DNA of 64,000 nt, taken from NCBI RefSeq assembly GCF_901709675.1, contig NC_051099.1, positions 806,001 to 870,000 of the forward strand, given 5' to 3'. Of this stretch, positions 46,959-59,684 are shown one piece after another. Below the pieces are notes generated by a model. It worked only from the letters and a program-made list of their open reading frames with translations. It did no database searches and was not told where the DNA came from. The first letter of the stretch is position 1. Each line of letters starts with the position of its first letter. Made by a program: the position numbers and the translations under genes. The DNA is from Syngnathus acus (Eukaryota > Chordata > Actinopteri > Syngnathiformes > Syngnathidae).

Positions 46959-48552
46959 TCCATATTCCTGTCACTGATGATTTAGTTTGACAGTAAGAAA
47001 ATGTAAAGAATATTGGAAGCAATATAGTAGCATGTTGTCCTGTTTTTGTGTTTTATGTCTGTTGTATGAACCTTTGAAGTTACTACAAGTTTTGAATGAA
47101 TAGGTTTACATGTACTTTTTTTTCTAAGTTATGAAGATGCTGCTATTTGATAAGTCAACTATACAAAATATTTGAGTCGAAAAGATGTCGGGCGGGTCAG
47201 TCGATTCGAAATATGCTCCTCCAGACGGGAAGCGGGCGACAAGGTGTATAGAAGACGATACAGTCAAGTCTTGATAAGACAATAAGTAATAATAGACTCC
47301 GTAGTACAACCTGTGCCAAACTAGACCTCTGCAGCTTCTGAAATGCTAGGTGTGCGATCAATTGTTAAATATCGATAACTTGTTTAGAAGTGCTGATCAA
47401 GTGCCAACCAAACACTGTCTTTTAAGTTGAGAAAAGATAATCATGATGTAAGAAAACAAAAAGGACTGTCTGTGCATTGTTTTGGTCCCATAGGTACATA
47501 CTAGAATACGAGTAAAAAGATTGTGATTTTTATGGATCCATGTTGTTTTACTCTCCATGCATCCCTTGCGTGTTTGTTTGACCTGTGGCTTAAGTACTGC
47601 TGTTTTTTCACAATGTCTCTCTATTGGCCAGCATGGACTAAGCATAACATGTTATAAGCATCCATAACATAGCCATTAACAATCGAAAACAAATGTGTTT
47701 GTGGAGTTAGGTGTTATCTTTTTGCACGTCTTCTAATGCATGCTATCAAAGAAAAACATTTTGGAGGGAAAAAAAAGTCGACGGAAATTGGCGAGGCGAC
47801 TCGTACGTCACATTCACGACACTGCATGCAGTCAAATGTAGAGTACTTCAGTTTTTCTCGCCTCATGTTTTTATGAACTTGTGTTTTTAATGTCGTGAGT
47901 TGGAAAGGAGTTTATTATTGTCATGTTGGCCCAGAAAAACAGCACTGACACAACAGCACCCATATCTCAGATTCAAGTTGATAACTCCAGACATCATCGG
48001 TTCAGGAAGACGTTTAAACAAAACAAACAAAAAAAGGGAAACGAGCAAATGTGAAAATGTAATTGGCTCCTTGTTTTGTCTTTTTTTCTTTTCTTTTTTA
48101 TTTTTAACCTAAACAGACACACATGGCTGTGAGACATCCATTTATTGAACCAACAGGTTGAGCCTCGTATAACCTGTCACATTTTTTTTCGAAAGCTTCT
48201 ACTTCTAATCTATGAATGTATCCATGACTTTTGATTTCATCAGGAATGTCACAAACATGTAGAGTTAATATCTATGTCAGATTTCACCTATAGTCAGGTA
48301 GGCCTCTCACGGCCATTGTCATGAACCAGATATGTTGAACCCAATTTCCACTTCACTCGCATTATGTCAATTGTTTGGTGTTGCATAATTGCACTTTACT
48401 GATTATTCGGTCATAGTAGGTGTGAATTGAGGCAAACCATTTTTTTCGGGTTTTTTTTTTATTCTGATGTAATTTGTATTTATTAATCCTGTCGGGTGAA
48501 TGATGGAAAGGGCTGGAGTCTCTGACAAAAATCGAGAAGTAGCACACGTTTC

Positions 48553-48553
48553 T

Positions 48554-48613
<60 letters not shown>

Positions 48614-48618
48614 TCTCC
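48553..48618. repeat. (CT)n microsatellite
   Basis: About 30 CT units in a pyrimidine tract. The minus-strand RE-repeat frame across it is an artefact. Confidence 0.97.
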
Positions 48619-49158
48619 AACGCATTGTCCTTCACATTCCCTTCAGCAGACGTTTGTGTCAATCACCGAGTGCTTTGTTTTGAACAAATGTGTGAGAGGG
48701 ATCTATAGTTTGTCTTTTTTATATCTATCTTTGTTGACTGGTCTTGAAAATTAGAAAATATACATCATTTATCCAGCCAATTTTCTTTGGGGGGTTGGGG
48801 GGCTGAAGGCAACTAAGGGATGTTTTTTTGTTTTTGATATTGCAGTCAAGTCTGAGAGGCGTAATCAGCACCAGCAAAAATGATGATTCTCTCTGCCACC
48901 TCGACATGACGAAAATAACGGAGGAAAACAATTTGAACGCTGAAGGCCGAGTTACATGAGTGATGTTTGTGTGTGGTTCTCTTAGGCTTCCAGCCCCCCT
49001 TTGCATTTACTTCTCCATATCTGAATGCCAAATGGATTACTGTATCATTCCAAAAAAAAAAAAAAAGTCTATTCACTCCACATGTATTCCGGACATTGGT
49101 CGCCCTTTCACAAGAAGGCTAGGACTGCTAAACACTACAGACTGGCTAAGGCTGCTTG

Positions 49159-49183
49159 CCCCCCCCCCCCCCCCCCCCCCCCC
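49159..49183. repeat. Poly-C run (25 nt)
   Basis: Twenty-five consecutive C followed by ACCC in the presumed nova2 3' UTR. Confidence 0.95.
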
Positions 49184-50704
49184 ACCCAATTAAAAACCTC
49201 ATCTACCTTGCGCCTGCCTCAGTGTCAAACAGCCGCCTATGCGATAGCGCTGTTTGCGTTTCAGTTCGATGAGCACATGATACTGTGTTCACCCTTTAAA
49301 TGGTATTTCTGACAACTTTCATCTGAGAAAAGAAGATTCTTGCCAATCGGCAATCGTGGCCATTTCTTTTTTATTTTTATCCTCCCATGAACTTGGTTGA
49401 CTTTTTCATCCCCAGGAACTCATGTATACTTTGGATATATTTCACCATGTTTACTGACAAACTGCTATGATTATTTTTGTTTTGTTTCTGGTTCTTTGGC
49501 TAATGTGCAGGGTTGAACACTGATGGGGAGCATGCCAGTACATTGCAATATGATTATACTATTAGACATTTCGATTTGCTTTTTGTTCAAACTTGGGTTG
49601 ACCTCTGTTTGTTACATTTCAGAGGAAAAAAAAAAATGGACTGACAGCATACACGCTAATTATTCAAGTCACGCAAAGTGATGTATTTTGATTGGGAACA
49701 TTTCTTTCTTTTTGTGCCAAGGAGAATGTGAGAAGGTGAAGGATTTTCATGGCCCAAATTTTTCAAAATGATATTCACAAACATAAGCACGATGCCTTTT
49801 CGTGCCATTGTGGGGAAATGTGTGAAAGGTTTTTATGGCAATTTTCTTTGTCAGAATGAGTGCCAAATAATTCTGCACTGAGCCAAAAGGCAGCAAGCCT
49901 ACATAACTTAACGTTAGTCGATCGGAACGCTTATCGGATCCATTCCGCGTGACAAACATCACCGTAATTTTAAAAAACATTCGAGCTCAGGCACCATTGT
50001 TATGCTGCCAGTCTGTTTTCGGCTTTTGTCAAAGAAACATCTCAGAAGCAGAGTGTTTCCTCGATGATTACTGTTGAAGACAAAGAAAGACGGCTACAAG
50101 GCGGGAGGGAGAGTGGTGGGAAGATTTTAAAAAGAAAAAAAAGTGTCATTGTTTTATGTGTTTATTTGAACATTATTCATAAATAGATTTAACGGTAATG
50201 ACTATTTAATGTAACTGTAGTACTGTGTTTGTAAAAGAAATTCAGTGAGTTGTGTTTTATGACTCGTGGACTCCCAGTGAAGTCAGCATTTCAGTGTTAA
50301 TAATGAATTGTTTTTTAAAGATTATTTTTGCGACGGCAACAGAGTCATTATAAATGTTCATTTTAACATCACTTGTCTTGTTTCTTGGTTTTCTCCACCT
50401 TGTCCTCTCCAAGTCTGTCTTGACGTCGAACAGCAAACAATACATCCTATGAAATTGAAATGTTATTGATTTCTGGAGTGTTGCTTCTGAATCATGAGCT
50501 GTAAACGAGCCAAACCAATAAATAAACCAGTGCAGACTATACAAACTGGTCATAACAATTTGAAATTTAACCTTTATTTGATGTAAAGACTCTCATTTGA
50601 AATGCTAGCAGAGATTTGATCAACATCAATTATTATATTCACAAATAGATGGTATACATGAATTAGCATGTCCTTTCAGTGCAGAGGTTCCATTCTGGAC
50701 TCTT

Positions 50705-50795
50705 CTGTGTTGAGTTCGCATGTTCTCCCCGTGCCTGCGCGGGTACTCTGCTTTCCTCCCGCATTCCAAAAACACGCCAGGTAGGTGAATTCACT
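50705..50795 (+). mobile_element. Fragment of a widespread fish interspersed repeat
   Basis: The stretch GAGTTCGCATGTTCTCCCCG, followed by a TGCGCGGGTACTCTG segment and TTTCCTCCCGCATTCC, resembles a consensus I remember from very many teleost repeats. Its ends are not visible and the class is uncertain. Confidence 0.5.
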
Positions 50796-51982
50796 GTCGC
50801 ATCATTTTGAAGCAGTCCTACTACATAATGTTGCCTCCGGATTGTTTCACTGCCACAAATACTACATCAAATGCTGAGCTCAAATACTCACTGTATATTT
50901 GAATGCATTTATCAACGATAAATTTCCATCTCCTTAATTCAGTGCTGCTTTCATTTCACGCCTAATGACTATTTGTATAGTCACTCATTGAATATGCAAT
51001 GCAAGTAGTAATTAATTTCCCAGGCTGCTTTCTCCACATCTTCATTCCAGTCTGAGCTGTGTTGTGAATCCCTGCGGCAAGAGAAATCCAAGCCACACTT
51101 GATTCCTGCTTTGAGACAAGGTAGCAATGGGCTTGAATGATAAAACTGCGTTGTCAAGGAAACAGGTTGTTCTGAAGACTGCAAATATGTCGCACTGGGA
51201 TGCTACCATATGCAATATTTCACCCCGCAGCCTCAATGCCCCTGAAATAGCCAAGCTCATCATTTCAATCCTTCAAAGTCACACAGGTAATATTGACATT
51301 CATAATTCAGAGATGTTTAATAAGCAGTCTATCATCAAAATGATTGAAAGCCTAAACTGCAAATGTCCTTTAGAAAATCTCGAGGTGAAAGGGCGATGTA
51401 TTCAAATGATGAATTTGGGGAGGGGGTAGGGGTAATGACTGCTTGAGAATAGACACGCACTCAGGCTCTCTTAACATGGCTCCTGATGTAACCATGGATA
51501 CCTCTGTTTCATGGATGGAGTCATTTTAGCTGGAGTGGGATCTATCTGCAGGATACATATCCCTCTCTGCACTGCACTGCACTGCACGTCACATACTATC
51601 AAACACAGCTACTGGGTTGTAATTTCTAGTATTTTGATTAATATTACAATCTAGTATGAACTGCATTGATTACCAGTGTTGCTGCTAATTTAACTGGAGC
51701 GAAAATATTCATTCTTACACGTTTGTCCCCCCCCCAAATATTTTTATTTTTATATATTTGTGTCAAACATACAAAACAATGATGGCAAATGAAATACAAA
51801 ATTCAAACAGGAACAAAATACAATATAATAAAATAGAAATAGCCAGGGGTTTTCACACAGCTTGTATTTGTCAATGATGCAAATATGATTCATACAATTT
51901 GAATTTTGAAAAAGAAACAAACTCGACAATCGGGTTCACCTTCCCAACTTTCCATTTGTCGTGTTTACGCTTTGGTCTCACT
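50796..51982. other. Intergenic spacer upstream of capns1
   Basis: No gene, RNA or repeat recognised apart from short AT-rich stretches and CACTG repeats near 51572-51588. Confidence 0.5.
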
Positions 51983-51996
51983 CCAGTAGATGGCAG
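51983..51996 (+). promoter_or_regulatory. CTCF-type motif just upstream of capns1
   Basis: CCAGTAGATGGCAG fits the CTCF core. It lies about 200 bp upstream of the proposed capns1 exon 1 donor, between the long nova2 domain and a ubiquitous gene. Occupancy unknown. Confidence 0.5.
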
Positions 51997-51999
51997 TCA

Positions 52000-52217
52000 T
52001 GTAAGAGTGAGCATGCAAATAAGAGATTAGAGGTGCGGTTCTGGCAGAAGGACGGATACAGTTTGCACTCTTGTAGTCCATATTCCCTCCCTACTTGTGT
52101 TTGTGGTGACGGCAGGCCGGACGGACGGACGAACCGGGGGATCTTCAGTGCCAGGCCAGCTGCTGCGAAACTTGCCCAACACCGGCCTACTTTCTAGCTA
52201 ACTACTTGCGCACTGCG
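52000..52217 (+). promoter_or_regulatory. capns1: Candidate promoter and noncoding exon 1 of capns1
   Basis: GC-richer sequence with GGACGGACGGACG ends in a strong donor, CACTGCG|GTAAGT (52217/52218). The next acceptor is at 53058-53059, 10 nt before the ATG. An octamer-like ATGCAAAT lies near 52013. The start site is not determined. Confidence 0.5.
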
Positions 52218-53069
52218 GTAAGTCTTTGCGCATGTTATGTCATTGTCAACCCATGCAGGGCTGGAGAACTATTAGAGAAAAGAAAAGGAAAGGTTGGTCC
52301 GGTTAGACGGGCAAGGTTGGTTGTGCCCTTGCTAGTAAGATGGCTAGCTTCGTGTTAGCCTTTAGCCTACCGTATTAGCTGCCTCGGATTAATGTCGCTC
52401 TTGTAGTCTTGAGGTTTCAATCAAAATTGCTGATAATGTATGTTTAAAAATATTACAAACATGACCATAACGTGTTTTTTTTCCGCAATTTATTTCAGCC
52501 AAGAAACAGTGAAAAACATCACGTTACAATATAGTTACAAAGCGTCAAGGGAAAAACTTGTACAGATGACAGTTTGCTGTTGTTAAGGCTTGAAGGCTTA
52601 TTGTATTTTGCAAACAAAACAAATAAACTTTGCTGATCGTCTTTCAGCAGCGCTTGGGGTGCGGCAGCGTTTTGCCACCCAGGAAACGTTTGGTGCTTGT
52701 GGGCGTATCACTCCAAACTTAACCGGGCACGCCAAGTTCCATATTGTGTTTTACAAGCGGCACTCCGATTTATTGTTATTTTTGCACTGAGTTTTTCGAG
52801 ATATTTCCCCCTGTAATATTTGCAATACTGAGTTTGGCTTAAGACAGTTTGTAGTTTATTCAAACGACATATTGAAAGTTTTCTTTTTTAAACATGAGCT
52901 GTCATTCCTGTCAGTAGCGTCGAACTGTGAATAAATGACCAAAGGCAAGGAACAAGAGCCTGCACCTTCATCAGTGATTGTCTCTGGAAATAGTACTAGT
53001 GCGCCGCCATGTGTTTGTGCTGGATTTTTGAATAATCCGTTACTTTTTGAAATTCACAGCTGACTAAAG

Positions 53070-55083
53070 ATGTCATTTGCCAGTAAATTCATCGGTGGCC
53101 TCATCAATGTCATCGGGTAAGATACTACACAATCATCCAATAGCAAAACACAGTGTGTCTTTTTTGAACTTATCATTTGAATTGTGCTTTTTGCAGCAAC
53201 ATCGACCCGGCCGCGTTCATGCCCTCGGAACCTGTGAGTGACAAGCGTTTCTTATTTAGCTCAATGTGTGCACGATTAACTCGAGACTAATGATAATGTT
53301 TGCAATGTTCTCAAAGCCTCCACCTCGCAGACCGATCGCATACGCCGAGCAGCATGAGAGCGATGAGGAGAAACAGTTCCGCAGAGTCTTCCAGCAACTG
53401 GCCGGAGATGTGAGTGGATTGCCCAACTTTGTTTCATTGTTGAAACTGTCTCCTCGTCGAGCGCATACTTGGTTCCCCCCTATCTTCTGACCTTGATTGT
53501 TCTAACTTCATTTTTTTTTTTTTTTTTTTTACATTACATTTGATTGCATGGCTGCACTTTAAGTTCTACTTTTTGAATTCTCACAGGACATGGAAGTGAG
53601 TCCCGCTGAACTCATGAACATCCTCAACAAAATTATTGGAAAACGTAAGTTCATCAAATCTTAATCTAGCACACGATATTATATTGCAGAAGGAAAAAAA
53701 CCCTTGTGTGTGTTTCAGATGGAGATCTGAAGACGGATGGTTTCAGTATTGAGTCTTGCAGAAGCATGGTGGCAGTCATGGATGTATCCTTCCTTTCTTT
53801 TTTTTCGGGCTTTATCTGTTGTTTCACAGGTGACGCAAAAGCTTTTGAAAGATAAGTCACACTAAGTGCCATGTGAACTGGGTTTGTATGCTGAGTAAGT
53901 TGGACTGAAATACACCTTGGGTAAATATGACATATTTGATGACCTTAATGATGTTCCAGAGTGACAGCACTGGAAAACTCGGCTTCCATGAATTCAAATA
54001 CTTGTGGAACAACATCAAGAAATGGCAGGCAAGTATCGCGAACAGCGCATTTATTCTACATGGGTGTTTCCTTTCTTTGCCGTTGCATTCCTGTGGTCAC
54101 TGTTAATCCTTACCAGTGAGTCACAGAAAGAAAAAAAAAAAAAAAAAAGTATTGTGGAACAATGGCAACACAGTCAAAGTATTTTTGGTATTACACTGCA
54201 ATCAAGTAACAAATCTTTATGCCGTTTCAGTTTTAAATTTGGCAAGTTGATTTACAAGATTCCATTTTTGAACGCATGTTTGAAAAAAATGTACGTACGC
54301 TCTTGTTTAGGGAGTGTACAAGTCCTACGATACAGATGGCTCTGGGGTGATTGGGGCGGATGAATTGCCCAATGCTTTCAAAGCTGCTGGTGAGTTTTTG
54401 TTTTTTTTGCCTGTGGGGAGCAATTATGGATTAGAATTGTGTTGATTTTTTTATATTATTTTTTCATTTGAATTTAATTAATTGCATTTTGGGATGTGAA
54501 TAAAATATGGAAGAAAAAAAATCAAGCACCGTGAATGCTTTTCAGATGCACTATATAGCTGCATTCAATTTTTTTTCTTGGATTTAATGCAATTTTTTTT
54601 TTAAATGGACAGTCATTCATAGCCTTAGATTCAATTCCACGGAATGTTTCATTCTAGCCGCATTATACTCTTGTGTGTGGATAAAAGTTGAATTTGATGG
54701 ATTTAATATGGACTATTGAAATGGTCTTGTGCAGGCTTTCCTCTGAGTGAGCAGCTGTTCCAGATGATCATTCGCAGGTATAGCGACGAGAGCGGCAACT
54801 TGGATTTTGACAACTACATTGGCTGTCTCGTAAGGCTGGACGCCATGTGCCGTAAGTTCCAAAGAAATCGGGTTTTCCATTGTGATGTTTCGGCGCTGGC
54901 GCTAAGATGTACCTTTTTGTTTAGGTGCCTTTAAAACGCTGGATAAGGACAACAACGGGACTATCAAAGTCAATGTTCAGGAGGTAATGCCATCTCACTG
55001 AGAACTCAGTCATTGGATGAAATCTCACATTTTCTCTATGCTTGTGTCTTTTCCAGTGGCTTCAGTTGACCATGTATTCTTGA
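53070..55083 (+). CDS. capns1: Calpain small (regulatory) subunit 1
   Basis: Regulatory subunit of the calcium-dependent cysteine proteases calpain-1 and -2, cytosolic. Exons 53070-53116, 53197-53233, 53317-53409, 53587-53644, 53719-53783, 53960-54028, 54311-54389, 54735-54851, 54925-54983 and 55057-55083 give 216 residues. The penta-EF-hand domain is complete: EVSPAELMNILNK (EF1), DSDSTGKLGFHEF (EF2), DTDGSGVIGADEL (EF3), YSDESGNLDFDNY (EF4), DKDNNGTIKVNVQ (EF5), ending WLQLTMYS as in mammals. The N-terminus is short (MSFASKFIGGLINVIG) and lacks the long oligoglycine run that makes human CAPNS1 268 residues. Intron 54029-54310 starts with GC instead of GT. An acceptor 10 nt before the ATG implies an upstream UTR exon. 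Confidence 0.97.
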
Positions 55084-56065
55084 GCCGAGGAGAGTCCTAC
55101 TTTGTTTACATGGTCTGTAGCTATATATATCCCCATCTTCCAGCAACTTCCCATTTTATTCAGCCCACTCACTGTCTGCAAATGTTCCTTTTAAAGCAAT
55201 CACCTGACTGTTAGCGTATTGTTGAATGTGCCATATTACTTGTAAAGCAGATATGAATGCTGTGTCAATCAAAGAAGCACAAACCTTCACTGACAATGGT
55301 CACACCGCTGAAGAGAAAGCTGTTAGCCAGCATGAGAAATTGCATGTTGAGCTTAAGTCGTTAGCTTTGCTATTTGACATTTGCTTTTTGACTGTACTCG
55401 AGTCCAAATGAAATGTGAAGCGTTAAATCCAAATTATAGACCACATAAAATGTGAAATAGTTTGGCTGAATCAAAAACATTTCAGTTGACAAAAACATTA
55501 AAATTGTGAAAGTCAGGATCAATTTTAAAGGGCAAACCCTCTCTCCTCCAAAACAGCCATAAAGATGTTTAGTTGTTTGCCTTTTAATTCAAATTTTATC
55601 AAGTACATTGTTTTAAGTCTAGCCTGCAAATGTTGGCTAAGTCTTGTAATCAATTAATTTTATATATATACATACGTATATATAAAAAAAAATGGAAATC
55701 TGAAATGTTATCTCTTGTCCTCTCCTGATAGCATGTTTTAACATCGAGACATTGTTTTGGTTTACAGGCTGATAGCTGTTTTTGTCATTTGATGTCATTT
55801 TATGTTCCATATTAGTGCCACCAGCCCACGTTATTGCTGTCTTTTTACATTTACCATTTGTTACAACTTCAAATTCTGGGAATATGCCTGAACCAGCATA
55901 ATGTGTGAATGAATACACAATACAGATGTGTATGCTACTAATGCATGCAGCCAATAATTGAGGTGCCTTTTCAAAGTTTTTGTCATTCTAGTTATAACCA
56001 CTTAACTTCTCGTCGAAATAGACACGTGTGCTGTATTGGAAATAAAGGTGTGATCAATGTGTCTT
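55084..56065 (+). other. capns1: 3' UTR of capns1
   Basis: A clear AATAAA is at 56041-56046, giving a UTR of about 1 kb. Short frames within it have no coding character. Confidence 0.65.
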
Positions 56066-57334
56066 GAATTGAATTGATCAACTTCTTAAATTACCAACAC
56101 TTAATTGAGACATGCCTTTTCATCATAAACAATATTAAATTAAAAAAAAATCAAATTTATCTCTACAGTTCTCTCGCTCTCTCGGAAGTGATTCTCCTTC
56201 AAAATAAGAGCTCTTTTACAATCAGAAAAATGTCATCAAAAGGCAGGCAAAGCAAAAAGTTTAAGTGTCTACTATTTTGGACACATCTATGGGAATATGG
56301 GTCGTGTAATACAAATGAATTTTTTTTTTTTTTTGTCTTCTGATTTGTGGGGCATTGAAGCATAATTGCGCTTTTGAGTAAGGCTACCTGACTTGAACTA
56401 GTCACCGGACATAGTTTGAATGGGAGTCTTCCCGCTAGCTTTATTTTAGCTAGCTTGTTGATAAGGACTTTAAATGCTTCAAGAGCAAATGTAAAATTTT
56501 GGACTCGGGTGAGTTGATCTTTTTCGAGTTGCGCTTTGGAAGTTGACCTGCCCTCCAATAGCCAGCATGTGCGAATACTGCGCTTTTTTTTTTTTGTTAG
56601 CTTAGGACTAGCATTAGCCTTGGCTGCCTTGCTGCAAAGAAAGCATAGCTGAGCTTGAATAGCATCAGTGCTGCCATAAAACAACTTCTATTGACTTAAG
56701 TGCAGGTATGCTCTGTTGATGCCGTATATGCAATAAAGACAGTTCATCTACTGCACGTGGTGAGAATAAAAACTGTGCATTATTAGCTGCGAACCTGAGT
56801 CAACGTTAGCTTTAGCAATCAATGCTTTGCAGAACTAGCCGAGCTGAAATAAATGCAAACGCTACCAACTCTTACGTATATACGCCAGTTTTGGACAAAA
56901 GTATTTGGTCAGATACATGCATATGGTTATTTGTAATCGGTGTCTGTAAAGTTTATTCTTGCGAATGAGTACTGTATCCATTTATTTATGCTAGGCTGTC
57001 GCAAGTGTAGTCAACGCAAGTTGTTCTTTGGTTCTCCGAGAGCAAGGTTACAATGCACTTCATACTTGATGTAACTTAAACACTATGTTAAATGCCGGTC
57101 AAATAGACCAAAGTAGTCAATGCTACTCATCTGGAACGCGTGTAGGTTTATTCTCACCTTGTGCTAAAATAGCACGAAATGTTAGCCTTGTGGTTCACTT
57201 CTTGTATTTTGAGTCACAATGTAAAAAAAATCCAATGTCATTCATGATCAACCCTTTGGCAGACTCATCTAGAAGTTGGAGCTGAGAGTCAATTACAAAG
57301 CAGCTGAAGAAGCACTGACGCTGTTTTGTGGAGG
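56066..57334. other. Spacer and presumed 5' region of the Myb/SANT-like gene
   Basis: No coding exon recognised. A donor-like GACTCGG|GTGAGT near 56506 and an acceptor-like TTGGCAG near 57261 could bound an untranslated first exon. Confidence 0.35.
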
Positions 57335-58607
57335 ATGTCTTCAACGTTACTCTTCAACCAAGACAGTGTCATACGCTTCAAGAAAAGGAAAGCACGTTTC
57401 ACATTCAGTGAGGTCCACATACTTTTAGATGAAGTGAGGAAACATCGCTCTGTGATTGTGGGTATGTCTCTAAATGCTCATGCTAAGCTGGTCCGTTTAA
57501 TAGTGGGACCAATGTTCTTGTGACAACGTTGTCAACATTTTCCAGGAAAATTCAACCGTGGCGTGCCAACAGATGTGAAGAAGCGCACATGGGCTGAAAT
57601 TGCAGCTCGTGTCAATGAGATCGGCGAGTGTCAGCGAGAGGTCATTGAGGTCATTAAGAAATGGTCAGACCTGAAGTGTGACACCAAGCGCAAAGTTGCT
57701 GCCATGCGGTCAGGCAAGGTGCCAAACCGGGGCATCAACTCGCGTCTCTCTAAAGACCTGAACCAAACCGAGAAAGTCGTGCTCCAGATTCTGGAGATGG
57801 ATCAGGAAGATCAGATCAACAGTGACTTCGGCCCTCTTTGCGACGACGACGACGACGTTGAAGAAATGGACGAGGACGACATGGTTGGAATGCAGAGTTC
57901 GCCGAACGGTGCTGACGAATCATCTCGGCCTCCGGCAATGTCCCAATCTTCAGGTGGATTTGCACAGTCAGGTAGCAAAGAGGATCCAACTACTGCTTTG
58001 GGAATTTGATTGATGACTGTTAATCTTATTGTCATATTTTTGCTTCATTTCATTTTGCAGGGGACTCATCACATACTGCCTTTGACGTGCAGTTTGAAAT
58101 ACCTGTATCAGAAGGTGAGTTGTCATCAATGGGATCCATTTTAAAAGACACACCTTCACCTAGGTCTGCTTGTCCCCCCCCCCAGACTGGGATGATGACT
58201 CCAAAAACGACACGCTTCCTTCAAGTTTACCAAATAAACCAAGAGGGGATCACCAAGGAAAGAACGGCCTCCATAAACAAGAACAAGCTCATACTTCCTC
58301 TGGCGTTTCAACCTTGACAGCCTCAATTCCATTCAGCGGTCTGCCCAGCGCAAACGTGAGGGAAAGCATGCTACAAAATGCTTCGGCCAGCCTCCAGGAG
58401 CAGCATGCCACCAACGTCCTGCTGGAAACGGTTTCCCGCTCGCTGGAGCTTCTGTCCGAGTCGGTGCAGCAGCTTGCGGAAACTCAGCAGGAATTTGTGC
58501 GCGAGTCCCTGCAGCTCCAACGAGAAACTGTCCAGGTGCTTCGAGACTTTACGGGCAGCACCATCACGCTCATGCACGATAAGCTCAACGGACGGCCAGC
58601 GTTATAG
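57335..58607 (+). CDS. Myb/SANT-like DNA-binding domain protein (NAIF1/MYPOP/MSANTD type)
   Basis: Probable nuclear DNA-binding protein. Exons 57335-57461, 57546-57971, 58061-58114 and 58186-58607 give 342 residues. A Myb/SANT-like domain (about residues 15-95) begins KKRKARFTFSEVHILLDEV and includes TWAEIAARVNEI and VIKKWSDLKCDTKRKVA, the pattern of the Myb_DNA-bind_5 family. An acidic run (DDDDDVEEMDEDD) follows. The C-terminal 80 residues are a predicted amphipathic coiled coil (SLELLSESVQQLAETQQEF, SLQLQRETVQVL). The N-terminal domain plus C-terminal helix layout resembles NAIF1 and MYPOP, and such proteins often derive from Harbinger-type transposon genes (family knowledge). MYPOP maps to human 19q13, so orthology is possible but unproven. 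Introns are very short (84, 89 and 71 bp). Confidence 0.85.
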
Positions 58608-58733
58608 CATTAAGTTGCCGGATCTGACCCGAGACTTGGCCACGTAAGGCTTCCATTTCCTTTGGATTTTACACTGGTTACTGTATTTATGACAGTACTT
58701 GACTGATATTCCATTGTGGGTAGAGAGAGACGG

Positions 58734-59253
58734 TACACCGTGCAGAAATATTAGGCAAGTGCGTATTTTGACCACCATCATTTTGATGCCTATTTTCCAA
58801 CTCCATGCTGTATAAGCTTGAATGCATTTCAAATGATGTGTATTTGTGTAAAGAGGGAGGGATGCTGGAGCACCCCACAGTGTTCATCATCATTATTAGG
58901 CAACTTGTTTTAAATGGGGCAAAAAAGTGTTATTAAAAAGAAGGGTGGCTCGATTGATCACATCTTTTTTTTCATGTTAGTCAATTTTGACTTATTTATT
59001 ATTCTCACTTTGACAAATGAAAATAAACAAGTGAGATGGGAACATTTCCATTTTTACTTGAGTTGCATCATAATTCTACACACTAATAGTTGCCTAATAA
59101 TTGTGCACACATCGAAAAAGAAAGCCAGATCCTCACTTTTACGCTCTTAAATATTCAAGTTTAACGTTTCTAAAAAAAAAAATCTTGACTGTAGTCGTTC
59201 AAAACCAAAATCCTCCAAAATACAGTTTGCCTCCTAATTCTGCACACACTGTA
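58734..59253. mobile_element. Tc1/mariner-like non-autonomous element (520 bp)
   Basis: The left end is TACACCGTGCAGAAATATT. The right end, complemented, reads TACAGTGTGTGCAGAATTA. Both are followed by AGGCAA/AGGAGGCAA and flanked by TA, the target dinucleotide of Tc1/mariner elements. The terminal GTGCAGAATTATTAGGCA-type motif is one I remember from fish elements. Internal copies of TTATTAGGCAACT lie near 58893 and 59095. No transposase frame. It begins 127 bp after the Myb/SANT-like stop codon. Confidence 0.7.
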
Positions 59254-59684
59254 TTGTTAGAAAGCCTGCGTGAGCGGTCGAATTGGACGGTTTTTGTGGG
59301 TTTGTTTTCTTGCTACTGAAAGTGATACTTCTGTCATTGCATTGAAAAGAATGGACCACTTTTGAAAGCATTTCTTTGGTTTTATTGCTGACATTCGAGA
59401 GTGGGACATTGAATTTGAAACGTGTCAAATTCAGTGCCTTGTGTCCGTAAGTGTTCCCTTGCGTGTGTGTAGAGAGTATCACGAGTACTGTAACCTTGAG
59501 TAGTTTTCAGCACCTGACCATTATATGGTCCATATATCTTAAAGCTATACTTTACTTTTTATTTTTACATTCTTTACTGCATTATATATTAGAACTTCCG
59601 TAAAAGAAAATTTTTCATTCAGATGTTCAATAAACTATCTGTCAATATTTTGGGCTCCCCCCATCACTTAAAATTTTGGCAGCA

